A stretch of 64,000 nt of DNA, taken from the NCBI GenBank assembly GCA_007132975.1, contig SLNO01000042.1, positions 1 to 64,000 on the forward strand, in the 5' to 3' direction. Under the pieces are notes generated by a model. It was not told where the DNA came from. It saw only the letters and a list, made by a program, of their open reading frames with translations, and did not search any database. Position 1 is the first letter of the stretch. Every line of letters begins with the position of its first letter. The DNA is from Balneolales bacterium. GTDB taxonomy: Bacteria; Bacteroidota; Rhodothermia; Balneolales; Natronogracilivirgulaceae. Shown piece by piece: positions 1 to 9,147 of this stretch. The position numbers and the translations under genes were made by a program.

Positions 1-89
1 TATTATAAAAGGCGTTTAAGCGAGCCCATTGGTAAATTCCAAGAATCGCGAAATCAAACAGATAACTCACAACAAACAGGTAACACATT
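1..89 (+). other. 5' leader upstream of acpP
   Basis: Non-coding AT-rich stretch before acpP. No convincing -10/-35 or Shine-Dalgarno site is visible; the sequence just before the start reads caggtaacacatt. The promoter or an upstream gene may lie outside the window. Confidence 0.4.
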
Positions 90-329
90 ATGTCGAAAGA
101 TATCGATGCAAAAGTAAAAGCCATCATCGTTGACAAACTTGGGGTCGATGAGTCCGAAGTAAACAACGATGCCAATTTCACCAACGATCTGGGAGCAGAT
201 TCTCTTGATACCGTGGAACTTATCATGGAGTTCGAAAAGGAATTCGACATCAGTATACCCGATGAAGATGCAGAAAACATTGCAACTGTCGGTGATGCCA
301 TTGAATATCTGAAAGGAAAAATCTCCTAA
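90..329 (+). CDS. acpP: Acyl carrier protein
   Basis: Carries growing acyl chains as thioesters on a 4'-phosphopantetheine arm during type II fatty acid synthesis in the cytoplasm. The 79-residue length is typical. The phosphopantetheine attachment motif GADSLD is present, with the modified Ser at residue 38, followed by the acidic recognition helix ([11 protein letters not shown]). fabF starts 21 bp downstream and rnc follows, the acpP-fabF-rnc order common in many bacteria, so co-transcription is likely. No oddities seen. Confidence 0.97.
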   Translation: MSKDIDAKVKAIIVDKLGVDESEVNNDANFTNDLGADSLDTVELIMEFEKEFDISIPDEDAENIATVGDAIEYLKGKIS

Positions 330-350
330 CAGTCACCTACACCATCTTTG

Positions 351-1595
351 ATGTCTAAACGCAGAGTAGTTATTACCGGCATAGGGGCCCTTACACCTGT
401 TGGTAAAGGTGCCCCCGAGTTTTGGAATGGGTTGATATCCGGGAAAAGCGGGGCAAAAGCCATCGATAATTTCGATATCGAAAACTCACCCACCAAATTT
501 GCGGCTCAGATAGAGGATTACGACGCCTCGCAGTTCATGAACCCGAAGGAAGCCCGTCGCATGGACAAGTTCTGTCAGTATGCGATGATAACCGCCGAGG
601 AGGCGATTAAGGACTCAGGCCTAGACCTGGAGCAGGTTGACAAAAACCGGGTGGCTGTGCTTATTGGCAGTGGCATCGGCGGCATGCAGACGTTCTACCA
701 GCAGGCTGTCGAGTTCTATCAAAAAGGACAGCGCGGTGTTTCGCCTTTCTTCATTCCCATGCTGATTCCTGACATTGCTTCGGGACAGGTATCCATCAAG
801 TTCGGCTTTCGCGGACCCAATTTCTGTGCCGTTTCGGCCTGTGCGACAGGGTCTCACAACATAGGCCTGGCGTATGATGCCATTGTCTCCGGTCAGTCTG
901 ACTATGCCGTAGCCGGTGGGGCGGAGGCGCCTGTCTTTGGAATGGGTCTGGCCGGATTTAACTCCGTGAGGGCCTTGTCCACCCGAAATGACAGTCCTGA
1001 AACAGCTTCCCGTCCCTTTGACAAGACCCGTGACGGTTTTGTTCTTGGTGAAGGAGCGGGCATGATGCTTCTGGAATCCTATGATTCGGCAGTGGCAAGA
1101 GGAGCGCGGGTTTATGGGGAAATCGTCGGGTACGGATTCTCTGCTGATGCGCACCATATCACGGCGCCGGATCCGGAGGGCAAGGGTGTTATTCTGGCCA
1201 TAACCAGTGCACTCAAGGCTGCCGGTATCAAACCGGAGGATATTGATCACATCAACATGCATGGAACATCAACTCCTCTCGGTGATATAGCGGAAACGCA
1301 ATCCATCAAAAAGGTTTTCGGGGATCACGCCTATAAAATCAATCTAAACTCAACCAAATCGATGACAGGACACATGCTTGGTGCCGCTGGCGCTGCTGAG
1401 TCCATTGCCACCGTTCTGGCGATTTATCACGGTATCATCCCTCCGACGATCAACTATGAACACCCTGATCCGGACTGTGATCTCAACTATACCACAAACG
1501 AGGCGGAAGTCAGGGATGTCACTTATGGATTGAACAACGCATTCGGGTTCGGAGGCCATAATACAACCGTGGTATTCAAAAAATTCGTGGAATAG
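351..1595 (+). CDS. fabF: 3-oxoacyl-[ACP] synthase II
   Basis: Elongating condensing enzyme of type II fatty acid synthesis: joins malonyl-ACP to acyl-ACP with loss of CO2. Thiolase fold of 414 residues, the usual size. The Cys-His-His triad is visible: nucleophile C164 in SACATGSH, H304 in HGTSTPLGD and H341 in STKSMTGHMLGAAG. An in-frame TTG lies one codon upstream at 348, but the ATG at 351 gives the conventional MSKRRVVITG start. The stop codon overlaps the rnc GTG by one base, which suggests translational coupling. Confidence 0.96.
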   Translation: MSKRRVVITGIGALTPVGKGAPEFWNGLISGKSGAKAIDNFDIENSPTKFAAQIEDYDASQFMNPKEARRMDKFCQYAMITAEEAIKDSGLDLEQVDKNRVAVLIGSGIGGMQTFYQQAVEFYQKGQRGVSPFFIPMLIPDIASGQVSIKFGFRGPNFCAVSACATGSHNIGLAYDAIVSGQSDYAVAGGAEAPVFGMGLAGFNSVRALSTRNDSPETASRPFDKTRDGFVLGEGAGMMLLESYDSAVARGARVYGEIVGYGFSADAHHITAPDPEGKGVILAITSALKAAGIKPEDIDHINMHGTSTPLGDIAETQSIKKVFGDHAYKINLNSTKSMTGHMLGAAGAAESIATVLAIYHGIIPPTINYEHPDPDCDLNYTTNEAEVRDVTYGLNNAFGFGGHNTTVVFKKFVE

Positions 1596-2341
1596 TGATA
1601 AAACGAATTCGGGCTTTGCTTGAGCGGAAGCAGCTCGATTCTGAACATAAAAGGAAAGTCAAAGCCATCAGTTCACTGACCGGGCTCCCTGCGTATAGGC
1701 CGGCACTGTACCTGAAGGCATTGCGCCACAGGTCTTTTGTAGCGGAACTGAATTTGGCGGCTACGGAATCGTATGAACAGCTCGAGTTCATGGGGGATGC
1801 TGTTCTCGATCTTATCGTATCTGAAATCATTTTCAAAAAGTATCCGGACGCCGGTGAGGGGTTGCTTACCCAATTGCGGTCACGGTTGGTGAAGGGTGAA
1901 ATGCTGGCAGAGATTGGCCGGCAAATCCGGCTTATGGAGTATATTGAGCTTGGTGAACGGGTCAAGAACCAGGGAGTTGAACACTCCGAAAGTGTTCTCG
2001 CAGACGCATTTGAAGCACTCGTTGGAGCCGTTTACCAGGATCATGGATATGATAAATGCCGGGATTTTGTAGCCCGGCTTTACAGTCGGTTTGTGAATAT
2101 TGATGAACTTGTTGCAGCCCGTGACAATTTCAAAAGTATGTTGCTCGAAACAGCACAAGCCCAGAAAATGCCAGCACCTGTCTATCGCATTGTAAGGGAA
2201 TCAGGGCCTGGACATGAAAAGGTTTTTGATGTTGAGGTCCGTGTCAATGATAAAGTCATGGGCACGGGAAGTGGGAAAAACAAGAAAAAGGCCGAGCAGG
2301 CTGCTGCCCGGGAGGCCTTGATTATCCTGAAGAACATGTAA
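1595..2341 (+). CDS. rnc: Ribonuclease III
   Basis: Double-strand-specific endoribonuclease for rRNA precursor and mRNA processing. The N-terminal catalytic domain has the signature LEFMGDAVLD at about residues 63-72 and the second acidic cluster in LADAFEALVGAVYQD; a C-terminal dsRNA-binding domain (about 178-248) ends in the usual KKKAEQAAAREAL helix. 248 residues is normal. Starts with GTG, whose G is the last base of the fabF TAG stop, so translation probably depends on terminating ribosomes. Confidence 0.95.
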   Translation: MIKRIRALLERKQLDSEHKRKVKAISSLTGLPAYRPALYLKALRHRSFVAELNLAATESYEQLEFMGDAVLDLIVSEIIFKKYPDAGEGLLTQLRSRLVKGEMLAEIGRQIRLMEYIELGERVKNQGVEHSESVLADAFEALVGAVYQDHGYDKCRDFVARLYSRFVNIDELVAARDNFKSMLLETAQAQKMPAPVYRIVRESGPGHEKVFDVEVRVNDKVMGTGSGKNKKKAEQAAAREALIILKNM

Positions 2342-2364
2342 GTAATAGTTGTATCTTCCACACT

Positions 2365-2377
2365 ACACTATTAGTGT
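2365..2377. promoter_or_regulatory. Inverted repeat upstream of ilvE
   Basis: Perfect dyad ACACTA-T-TAGTGT in the 75-bp gap between rnc and ilvE, 39 bp before the ilvE ATG. The arms are too short and the site lacks a T-run, so it does not look like a terminator. An operator is possible but unproven. Confidence 0.25.
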
Positions 2378-2416
2378 TCCCGATTTGGTACATAACACAT
2401 TAATTTCCGGCATCGT

Positions 2417-3487
2417 ATGTCACAAATGACAATTGAAATCAAAAAGACGCCTCATTCGCGGATTTCAGAGATAGATTTCGACCACCTTGTATTTGGAGAA
2501 CAGTTTTCAGATCACATGCTGGAAGTGCGCTACAGCGAGGGAAGCTGGCGCGACCCCTTGATCCTGCCTTACGGCCAAATTCCCATGTATCCGGCAGTAT
2601 CCACCCTCCATTATGGACAGGCGGTTTTCGAGGGGATGAAGGCGTTCCGCTACAAAGATGGCAAAGTCAATATTTTCCGCCTTGACAAGCACTACGAGCG
2701 CTTCCGGAGGTCCTGTGAGCGTGTGTGCATTCCTGAAGTACCCCAGGACATCTTCAAGGAGGGAATGAGGGCGCTTGTTGATACGGACAGGAGCTGGGTG
2801 CCTGGTGCCAAATACAAATCACTGTATATCAGGCCCATTGTTTTTGCATCCGACCAGACCCTGGGACTCAGGGCTTCCAGGAATTACAGATTTTATATTA
2901 TTTGCAGCCCTGTTGGAAATTATTATGCAGAGGGCATCAAGCCCATACGCCTTACGACCATGCCCAAATATGTACGGGCGGTTCTGGGTGGCGTAGGTGA
3001 CGTGAAGGTGCCAGGCAACTATGCGGCAAGCCTGCAGCCGACAATGAAAGCCCAGCAGCTTGGATATACCCAGGTGCTCTGGCTGGATGCCATTGAACAT
3101 AGATATGTAGAGGAGGTTGGCAGCATGAACATCTTCTTTGTGATCGATGATATACTGGTGACACCGCCACTCAACGGCAGCATATTACCCGGGATAACCC
3201 GCAACAGTGTCATAGAACTGGCCAAGGCTAATGGAATGACTGTTGATGAACGGCCTGTAACAATTGACGAGCTTGCCGATTTGCACAAGACTGGAAAGTT
3301 GAAAGAGATTTTCGGAGCTGGTACAGCCGCTGTTATTTCGCCGGTTGGTACCATTCACCACGAGGAGTACCAGATATCCATCGGTTCCGATGAAATGGGG
3401 CCTGTCTCAAAATGGTTCTACGAAAATATCACCGGAATCCAGCATGGTGATGTTGCTGATCCGGGCGGCTGGTGCACCCTGATTTAA
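2417..3487 (+). CDS. ilvE: Branched-chain amino acid aminotransferase
   Basis: PLP-dependent fold-type IV enzyme that transfers amino groups between glutamate and the keto acids of leucine, isoleucine and valine. The 356-residue length fits the long (BCAT2-like) subclass. The PLP-binding Lys is K197 in VKVPGNYAASLQP; other class IV features are LHYGQAVFEGMKAFR near residue 68 and the C-terminal EIFGAGTAAVISPVG. Monocistronic by spacing, preceded by a small inverted repeat. Product assignment is firm; the exact substrate range cannot be read from sequence. Confidence 0.94.
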   Translation: MSQMTIEIKKTPHSRISEIDFDHLVFGEQFSDHMLEVRYSEGSWRDPLILPYGQIPMYPAVSTLHYGQAVFEGMKAFRYKDGKVNIFRLDKHYERFRRSCERVCIPEVPQDIFKEGMRALVDTDRSWVPGAKYKSLYIRPIVFASDQTLGLRASRNYRFYIICSPVGNYYAEGIKPIRLTTMPKYVRAVLGGVGDVKVPGNYAASLQPTMKAQQLGYTQVLWLDAIEHRYVEEVGSMNIFFVIDDILVTPPLNGSILPGITRNSVIELAKANGMTVDERPVTIDELADLHKTGKLKEIFGAGTAAVISPVGTIHHEEYQISIGSDEMGPVSKWFYENITGIQHGDVADPGGWCTLI

Positions 3488-3519
3488 ACTGATTTCAAAT
3501 CTGTAACCACGGAGTTTGC

Positions 3520-4368
3520 ATGAAGGCTTATCTGGATCTGGTTGAAAGGGTCCTTGACAATGGGATCCTTAAGAAAAACAGAACTGGAATTGATACCATA
3601 TCGTCATTTGCTGAATTCTATAAAGTTGACCTGGCGGATGGATATCCACTCCTGACCACAAAAAAGGTGCCCTTTCGCTCCGTGATTCTGGAGTTGCTGT
3701 GGTACCTGAGAGGCGAAGACCATATCCGTTGGCTCAGGGATGAGAACGATTGCCATATTTGGGATGCCTGGGCTCGTGAAGATGGGCACGTTGGACCTAT
3801 TTACCCGGTAATGTGGCGACGTTTTCCCTATTATGAAGAAGAGGAGGTTGAACTTGAGGGAAATGCCGGCATGCTCCGGAAGACGGTGCACAGGAAGAGG
3901 GAATATGATCAGATACGCAATGCCCTTGAACTGTTGCGAACCGATCCGCACAGCAGGCGCATCGTCATAAATGCATGGCACCCCGGTCTGCTGGGTGACA
4001 TGGCACTGCCTCCATGCCATGTCATGTTCATATTCAATGTTGCCAACGGCAGGCTGAACTGTCATCTCACCCAACGATCCGGTGACATAGCCCTTGGCAT
4101 TCCATTCAATTTGGCCTGTTACTCGGCATTGACCATCGTCATGGCGAAACTGACGGGCCTGGAGCCCGGAACTTTCGCGCATACCATTGTGGACGCGCAC
4201 ATCTATGTCAACCATGTTGACGGACTGAAGGAGCAGCTGACCAGACAGCCTCGTCCGCTTCCACGTCTGGAAGTCATGGCCAGTGATATCGACCACCTGA
4301 CACTGGAAGATTTCCAGCTAATAGACTATAACCCCCATCCCCGCATACCTTTCGAGGTCGCGGTATAA
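3520..4368 (+). CDS. thyA: Thymidylate synthase (divergent ThyA)
   Basis: Methylates dUMP to dTMP using methylene-tetrahydrofolate. Core ThyA motifs are present: catalytic C166 in LPPCHVMF, SRRIVINAWHP, QRSGDIALGIPFN and DAHIYVNH. Two features differ from the classic enzyme: the dUMP/folate loop usually written GPVYGxQWR is GPIYPVMWRR here, and a charged insertion (EEEEVELEGN and following) sits before the helix leading to SRRI. 282 residues is within family range. folA starts 13 bp downstream, the usual thyA-folA pairing that regenerates tetrahydrofolate. A GGAG ribosome-binding site precedes the ATG. Confidence 0.93.
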   Translation: MKAYLDLVERVLDNGILKKNRTGIDTISSFAEFYKVDLADGYPLLTTKKVPFRSVILELLWYLRGEDHIRWLRDENDCHIWDAWAREDGHVGPIYPVMWRRFPYYEEEEVELEGNAGMLRKTVHRKREYDQIRNALELLRTDPHSRRIVINAWHPGLLGDMALPPCHVMFIFNVANGRLNCHLTQRSGDIALGIPFNLACYSALTIVMAKLTGLEPGTFAHTIVDAHIYVNHVDGLKEQLTRQPRPLPRLEVMASDIDHLTLEDFQLIDYNPHPRIPFEVAV

Positions 4369-4381
4369 GTCTGGAAGTGAC

Positions 4382-4861
4382 ATGATTATCAGCATGATTG
4401 CCGCCCATGACCCAAACCTGGTAATTGGGAAAGATGGTGCGCTTCCATGGCACATCCCGGAAGATCTGGCCCATTTCAAGAGCCGGACGCGTGGCCATTC
4501 TGTGGTCATGGGCCGGGGTGTATTTGAGGAGCTCGGTGAAAAACCCCTGCCCGGGCGGCGCAATATCATATTGACGCGATCCAAAAACTATGACTATGTG
4601 GATGTTTGCAGAAACCAGGACGAAGTCCTGGAACTGCTCAAGGAGGACAAGAAAGTCTATGTTATCGGTGGTGCCGAAATTTACCGGCTTTTTTATCCCT
4701 TGTGTGATCGTCTGGAAATGACACATATCCACGATCTTTATGAGGGTGATACTTTTTTCCCGGAATATCGCCATGAAATTGGCACGGTTTGGGAAGAAGT
4801 GGCCAGAGAGAAGCGGGAAGGCATTACATTTGTTGATTATGAACGAATTCGAAAACCATGA
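4382..4861 (+). CDS. folA: Dihydrofolate reductase
   Basis: Reduces dihydrofolate to tetrahydrofolate with NADPH, recycling the dihydrofolate released by ThyA just upstream. 159 residues, the standard size. Motifs: IGKDGALPWHIPEDLAHF (substrate pocket, acidic residue included), VVMGRGVFEELG, LPGRRNIILTR and VIGGAEIY for the cofactor. The stop overlaps the next ATG (ATGA), so it is translationally linked to the downstream peptidase lipoprotein. Confidence 0.96.
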   Translation: MIISMIAAHDPNLVIGKDGALPWHIPEDLAHFKSRTRGHSVVMGRGVFEELGEKPLPGRRNIILTRSKNYDYVDVCRNQDEVLELLKEDKKVYVIGGAEIYRLFYPLCDRLEMTHIHDLYEGDTFFPEYRHEIGTVWEEVAREKREGITFVDYERIRKP

Positions 4862-6573
4862 GTCAAAGTGATCTCAAGGTAATCCCAATTTTCTTTTTGT
4901 TGCTGTTTTCTTGTTCAGCCGAGCGGCTCCAGGGGGATGTTCCAGTGGTCGTGCCATTGCACGAATACAAAAATGAGATCCTGGATTCGGGTGGCAAACT
5001 GCTTGAAGAGCAGGCGGCACTGGATATTCATTACTACGACCTTGATCTGAAGATAAACCCCGCTGACAGCACCATATCCGGGTCCGTAACAATGCAGGCC
5101 CATGTGATTCATCAAACAGGAAAATACGTAATGCACCTGGACACTGTATTCCAGATTCATAAGGTTATGTACCATTTTCCTGATGGCGAGGGTCTTCAGA
5201 TGCTGGAATTCGAGCATACGGACGGCCTGGTTTTCGCCGGTCTGCCAGAACTCCTGCAACCAGGCGACCATTTGACGGCATCCATTCATTACTCCGGACG
5301 GCCGAGAACTGCACCAAATCCGCCATGGGAGGGTGGATTTACGTGGGAATGGACGCAGGATGGCAAGCCATGGATCGGTGTCTCTTGTCAGGTGAATGGA
5401 GCCGATATCTGGTGGCCGGTGAAGGATCATCCCTCTGACCGGCCTGATTCCGTTTCCCTGCGCTTTAGCGTCCCGAATAATGTGATGGCAGTATCAAATG
5501 GATTGCTTCGTGCCGTAGAAGAGGGCACCCCCGGATTCCACACGTTTCATTGGGTGACCAATGCACCCATCAGTAATTATGCTGTCAGCGTCAACATCGC
5601 TCCATATATTGAAATATCCCGTGATTATGAGAGTGTGGTCGGTGAGGTTTTTCCGATAATTTTCTGGGCGCTGCCTGAGAACGCGGAAAAGGCGGAGCAG
5701 CTGATGGTGCAGGTCATTGAACACATGCGCTTTTTTGAGGATCTGCTCGGACCTTATCCCTACAGGCACGAAAAATATGGTATCGCTGAGGCTCCGTTTT
5801 TCGGAATGGAGCATCAGACCATCATTGCTTATGGTGCCGGCTACAGGGATGATACGGTGTTTGACACGGGTTCCGGATTTGACGACCTTCACCATCACGA
5901 GCTCGCACATGAGTGGTGGGGAAACCTTGTCACAGCCTATGACTGGAAAGACTTCTGGATACACGAAGGGTTTGGAACATACATGCAGCCACTCTACGCC
6001 GAGCACCTGCACGGTGAGGAAAAGTACCGCTACTTCATGATGCGTATTTACGAACGCATTGAAAACAACCTGCCGATCGCACCGCCACATTCACGATCCA
6101 CCAGGCAGATGTTCGAGGGACGCGATATCTACATGAAAGGTGCCTGGGTACTGCACACACTGCGCAAACTGATCGGCGATGAATCTTTTTTTGCTTCCCT
6201 CAGAGAGATGATCTATCCCGGAGGATTACCTGAGGACAAAGCTGCCAGCGAAGTTCCAGCCCGTTTTACAGACACCAGTGAGTTTATATCGATTGTTGAA
6301 CGTATTTCAGGCATGGACCTGAAATGGCTCTTTGACGCTTACTTGCTGCACAGCGACCTGCCCGTGTTGCAAAAAACAATTACGGATGAGGGGCTGCATT
6401 TGACATGGGTTGTACCCTCCGGCAAGAGCTTTCCGATGCCTGTGGATGTCAGGGACGGAGATGAGATGATAAGCGTTAATCCGTATGGCGGCGCACTTAT
6501 CCCGCATTCTAATCCGGAGCAGCTTAGCGTTGACCCGTATAACTGGATCTTAAGGGCTGGCATGTTCCGTTGA
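4858..6573 (+). CDS. M1 family zinc aminopeptidase, lipoprotein
   Basis: Predicted cell-envelope zinc aminopeptidase. The N-terminus has a short signal ending LLLFSC, a reasonable lipobox with C19. The zinc site is intact: HELAH at residues 347-351 and the third ligand E370 in WIHEGFGTY, matching HEXXH-x18-E. The exopeptidase motif is GMEH (316-319) in place of GAMEN. 571 residues means a short M1 enzyme lacking the long helical C-terminal domain. Overlaps folA by 4 bp, which is probably an operon of convenience. Substrates unknown. Confidence 0.88.
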   Translation: MSQSDLKVIPIFFLLLFSCSAERLQGDVPVVVPLHEYKNEILDSGGKLLEEQAALDIHYYDLDLKINPADSTISGSVTMQAHVIHQTGKYVMHLDTVFQIHKVMYHFPDGEGLQMLEFEHTDGLVFAGLPELLQPGDHLTASIHYSGRPRTAPNPPWEGGFTWEWTQDGKPWIGVSCQVNGADIWWPVKDHPSDRPDSVSLRFSVPNNVMAVSNGLLRAVEEGTPGFHTFHWVTNAPISNYAVSVNIAPYIEISRDYESVVGEVFPIIFWALPENAEKAEQLMVQVIEHMRFFEDLLGPYPYRHEKYGIAEAPFFGMEHQTIIAYGAGYRDDTVFDTGSGFDDLHHHELAHEWWGNLVTAYDWKDFWIHEGFGTYMQPLYAEHLHGEEKYRYFMMRIYERIENNLPIAPPHSRSTRQMFEGRDIYMKGAWVLHTLRKLIGDESFFASLREMIYPGGLPEDKAASEVPARFTDTSEFISIVERISGMDLKWLFDAYLLHSDLPVLQKTITDEGLHLTWVVPSGKSFPMPVDVRDGDEMISVNPYGGALIPHSNPEQLSVDPYNWILRAGMFR

Positions 6574-6608
6574 ATAGACGAAAAAGTGAAACTTCGATTT
6601 TATTTATA

Positions 6609-6637
6609 CCGGGGTTTATTGTTCATTGGCGCCCCGG
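6609..6637. terminator. Hairpin between convergent genes
   Basis: CCGGGG (6609-6614) can pair with CCCCGG (6632-6637) in the 92-bp gap between the convergent M1 peptidase and FecR-like genes. There is no strong T-run on either side, so intrinsic termination is only a possibility. Confidence 0.3.
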
Positions 6638-6665
6638 AGATTTCCGCTCATACAGATTGTAAAAA

Positions 6666-7799
6666 CTATCTCTTGATCAGGAAACTTGCGTTGGCGGAAC
6701 TCTCCTCTCTGGGAATGTCCTGGTTTTCGACAGGTACATCACGAATTGTTTCAGTATCCGGCAGCACATCATCAGAGCGTGGGTCAGCCGTAAAAGCGAG
6801 CAATTCTGACCATGTTCCCGAGACCCCGTAGAAATCAACGGCCATTACCCTTGCGAAGTATCTGCCGGACCCGGGAAGTTGCGCCGTGAACTGATTGCGG
6901 TGGTGAAGTGTCATAACCTGATGGATCATGTCTCCACCTTTAATACGGGCTATATGCACCACATACTGGTCAGCCATAGGTACCGGGTTCCACATAATAG
7001 TGGCGGTATATCCGCTTTTTTGACCAATTCCATTAACCTCTTTGGAATCCAGTACTTCCGGAACAAGATCCGGAACCACGTATGCCGTTGTAATAACCGG
7101 TTTTGGAGGAAGGGTGACGCTGGAATAGTTGGCTGTTGTCACCCTTCCCATCAGCCCGCTGCCTTCCGGCACCTCGCAGGGGGCACCCTTGCAGCTCCAC
7201 CATGCACTTCCTGACTTTGCAGTCAATATCATTCCTGATTCTCCGCGACAGTGGATTCCGAATGAAACGGGGTAGTAGTCTTGGTGATGGTACATAAAAT
7301 CGTCAAAGCATCGCAAGGTTGCCGGGAAAGACGATATTCCCGATTCGTTTTCAAACAGTATTTCTGCACTTTTCAAGTCAAGAAGTGTGCCATCCTTGTT
7401 GATGACAACCATGGACGCAGGAAAGAGTATCATGGACCCGGCAGGATGGAAGTCTACCACTGCAAAACTTCTGGCACAGGTTTCAATATGATCTCCGGGA
7501 AACAGAGTCGAGGTCTCAGTAAGATCAACTGATTCTCCATCCCGCGTTACTTTCAGACTGGTTGTTGCAAAAGAGATGTTTGCAAAGATAGAATCCTCAG
7601 CCATTACTATTGTAGTATCATCCAAGACCTTTGCATCTCCCTGCTCGCTGACATTGATTACATCAAAATCAATGACATCTGATACCGGTATGACGGTTCT
7701 TTTGGAAACGGATTCCTGAAATACCTTTATCAACTCTGTTCCTGGAATAGCAGCTATGAACAGCGCGGTTAGAATAATAATTGTGTGACGGTAATTCAT
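6666..7799 (-). CDS. Exported FecR-like / FN3-like domain protein
   Basis: Function not established. The N-terminus MNYRHTIIILTALFIAAIPG is a signal peptide or membrane anchor. Residues around 75-150 resemble a FecR domain (LFPGDHIETCARSFAVVDF, then an LFPASMVVINKDGT strand), and residues around 255-340 look like a fibronectin type III module (TATIMWNPVPMADQYVVHIAR, then GRYFARVMAVDFYGVSGTWS). FecR-plus-FN3 proteins in this phylum are periplasmic or surface scaffolds. It lies 7 bp downstream of the HD-domain gene and is probably co-transcribed with it. Confidence 0.6.
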   Translation of the reverse strand: MNYRHTIIILTALFIAAIPGTELIKVFQESVSKRTVIPVSDVIDFDVINVSEQGDAKVLDDTTIVMAEDSIFANISFATTSLKVTRDGESVDLTETSTLFPGDHIETCARSFAVVDFHPAGSMILFPASMVVINKDGTLLDLKSAEILFENESGISSFPATLRCFDDFMYHHQDYYPVSFGIHCRGESGMILTAKSGSAWWSCKGAPCEVPEGSGLMGRVTTANYSSVTLPPKPVITTAYVVPDLVPEVLDSKEVNGIGQKSGYTATIMWNPVPMADQYVVHIARIKGGDMIHQVMTLHHRNQFTAQLPGSGRYFARVMAVDFYGVSGTWSELLAFTADPRSDDVLPDTETIRDVPVENQDIPREESSANASFLIKR

Positions 7800-7806
7800 T
7801 TATTAA

Positions 7807-9063
7807 TCACGTATGCAGGGATACTTCTTTGAGATGCACTATATAATGCTTGATAACGGGCTTGGTTAACGCCAGAATGTGCTGGTTGTCAGATGCCTTT
7901 GAAAATTCTACGGCTACGTCTTTCTGGAGTATCCAAATCCCGTCGCTGTGATAGGTATAGGCCTCGCTCTGGCTGAAATCGTAAAACAGGTAGCAGTCCA
8001 CGGTTTCGTCGTCTGAGGGCAATCCCATGCGGTCCAGTGCGGCTGCCGTCTGTTCTTTCCATCTCACAAAATCTTTCCGGGATGGTTTTCTGTCAAGAAA
8101 AGTTGTCCGAAAGAAATCCCTGTTCAGGAATCGCCGACATAGATCGCGCAACACTGCCTGGTCAAAGTGTTGCCAGTACTTCAGATTCATCAAGATATCA
8201 TTATCATCGAGATCAACAAAGGTATCCAGCGCTCTTTTTGTCACTTTTCTGGAGCCGGGTTTGTTATCACGGAAAAAGAACTCCAGTGCAGGTGAATAGA
8301 AAGGCAGATCGACCCCTTGATCAATGAGCTGCCTGGCTTTCTGCAGGATGGCTAGAAGCAGCTTGTCGCCTGCAAGCACGGTCTTGTGAAGATAGACCTG
8401 CATGTACATCAAGCGCCTTGCCACGATATAGTTTTCAATGGCATAAATACCCTTTTTATCGATGACAATATTGCCCTGATGCACCCTCATGGTGCGGATG
8501 ATGCGGTCAATGCCTATGGCTCCTTCCTGAACCCCTGCGAACATGCCGTCGCGTCTGATGTAGTCCAGCCGGTCGATATCCAGCTGGGAGGCGATGAGCT
8601 GATGAAGAAATTTTTTGGGATACTTATCCGTGAAAATGGCAATGGCCATATCCAGCTGTCCCTCAAATTGCCGGTTGAGCTCTTCCATGAGCAACAGGGT
8701 GAGCTCTTCGTGGTGCGTGTTGAGGATAATGCTTTTTTCGAGGGTGTGTGAAAACGGTCCGTGACCGATATCGTGAAGGAGAATGGCCATCAGGGTGCTT
8801 TCAAACTCCCTGTGTGTGATGGTGGTATCACGTTCGCGAAGGTGGTGAAGTACACGCTGCATGAGACCAAGGGCGCCGAGGGCATGTGAGAAGCGGGAGT
8901 GTTCGGCTCCGGGGAAAACGGTGTTCGCCAATCCAAGCTGGCGTATTCGGCGAAGCCGTTGCACATAGGGATGGTCCAGCAGTTTCAGCACAATCCCTTT
9001 GGGAACGTGAATGAAGCCATGCACCGGATCGGTGAAAATTTTGTACTGGGTGGATTTGTCCAT
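7807..9063 (-). CDS. HD-domain phosphohydrolase (dNTPase-like)
   Basis: Cytoplasmic metal-dependent HD-superfamily phosphohydrolase of the YwfO/SAMHD1-like type; such enzymes often hydrolyse dNTPs. The ligand set is visible: H in EHSRFSHALG (about residue 55), the HD pair in LLHDIGHGPFSH (about 95) and the distal D in LDIDRLDYIRRDG. 418 residues fits the family. It is the upstream gene of a two-gene minus-strand unit and is divergent from the M42 peptidase. Substrate is not predictable from sequence. Confidence 0.85.
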   Translation of the reverse strand: MDKSTQYKIFTDPVHGFIHVPKGIVLKLLDHPYVQRLRRIRQLGLANTVFPGAEHSRFSHALGALGLMQRVLHHLRERDTTITHREFESTLMAILLHDIGHGPFSHTLEKSIILNTHHEELTLLLMEELNRQFEGQLDMAIAIFTDKYPKKFLHQLIASQLDIDRLDYIRRDGMFAGVQEGAIGIDRIIRTMRVHQGNIVIDKKGIYAIENYIVARRLMYMQVYLHKTVLAGDKLLLAILQKARQLIDQGVDLPFYSPALEFFFRDNKPGSRKVTKRALDTFVDLDDNDILMNLKYWQHFDQAVLRDLCRRFLNRDFFRTTFLDRKPSRKDFVRWKEQTAAALDRMGLPSDDETVDCYLFYDFSQSEAYTYHSDGIWILQKDVAVEFSKASDNQHILALTKPVIKHYIVHLKEVSLHT

Positions 9064-9147
9064 ATCACTTGTGCTGATATAAAGTACTGAATTGGTCCTT
9101 GAAAATAAGTATTATTTGTGGTTATCAATATCCAAAACGGGAGAATC
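9064..9147. promoter_or_regulatory. Divergent intergenic region (HD gene / M42 gene)
   Basis: 84 bp of AT-rich DNA separating divergent starts, so promoters for both genes must lie here or inside the genes. A plus-strand run TTG...TATTATTTG loosely resembles a Bacteroidota promoter. A GGAG-type ribosome-binding site (acgggag) precedes the ATG at 9148 and decides that start over the upstream GTG at 9118. Confidence 0.35.

Noticed and set aside
621..1262. A 213-codon minus-strand open frame within fabF
   Set aside because: Antisense shadow of fabF.
3604..4296. A 230-codon minus-strand open frame within thyA
   Set aside because: Fully antisense to thyA, whose catalytic motifs are intact; no domain or start signal.
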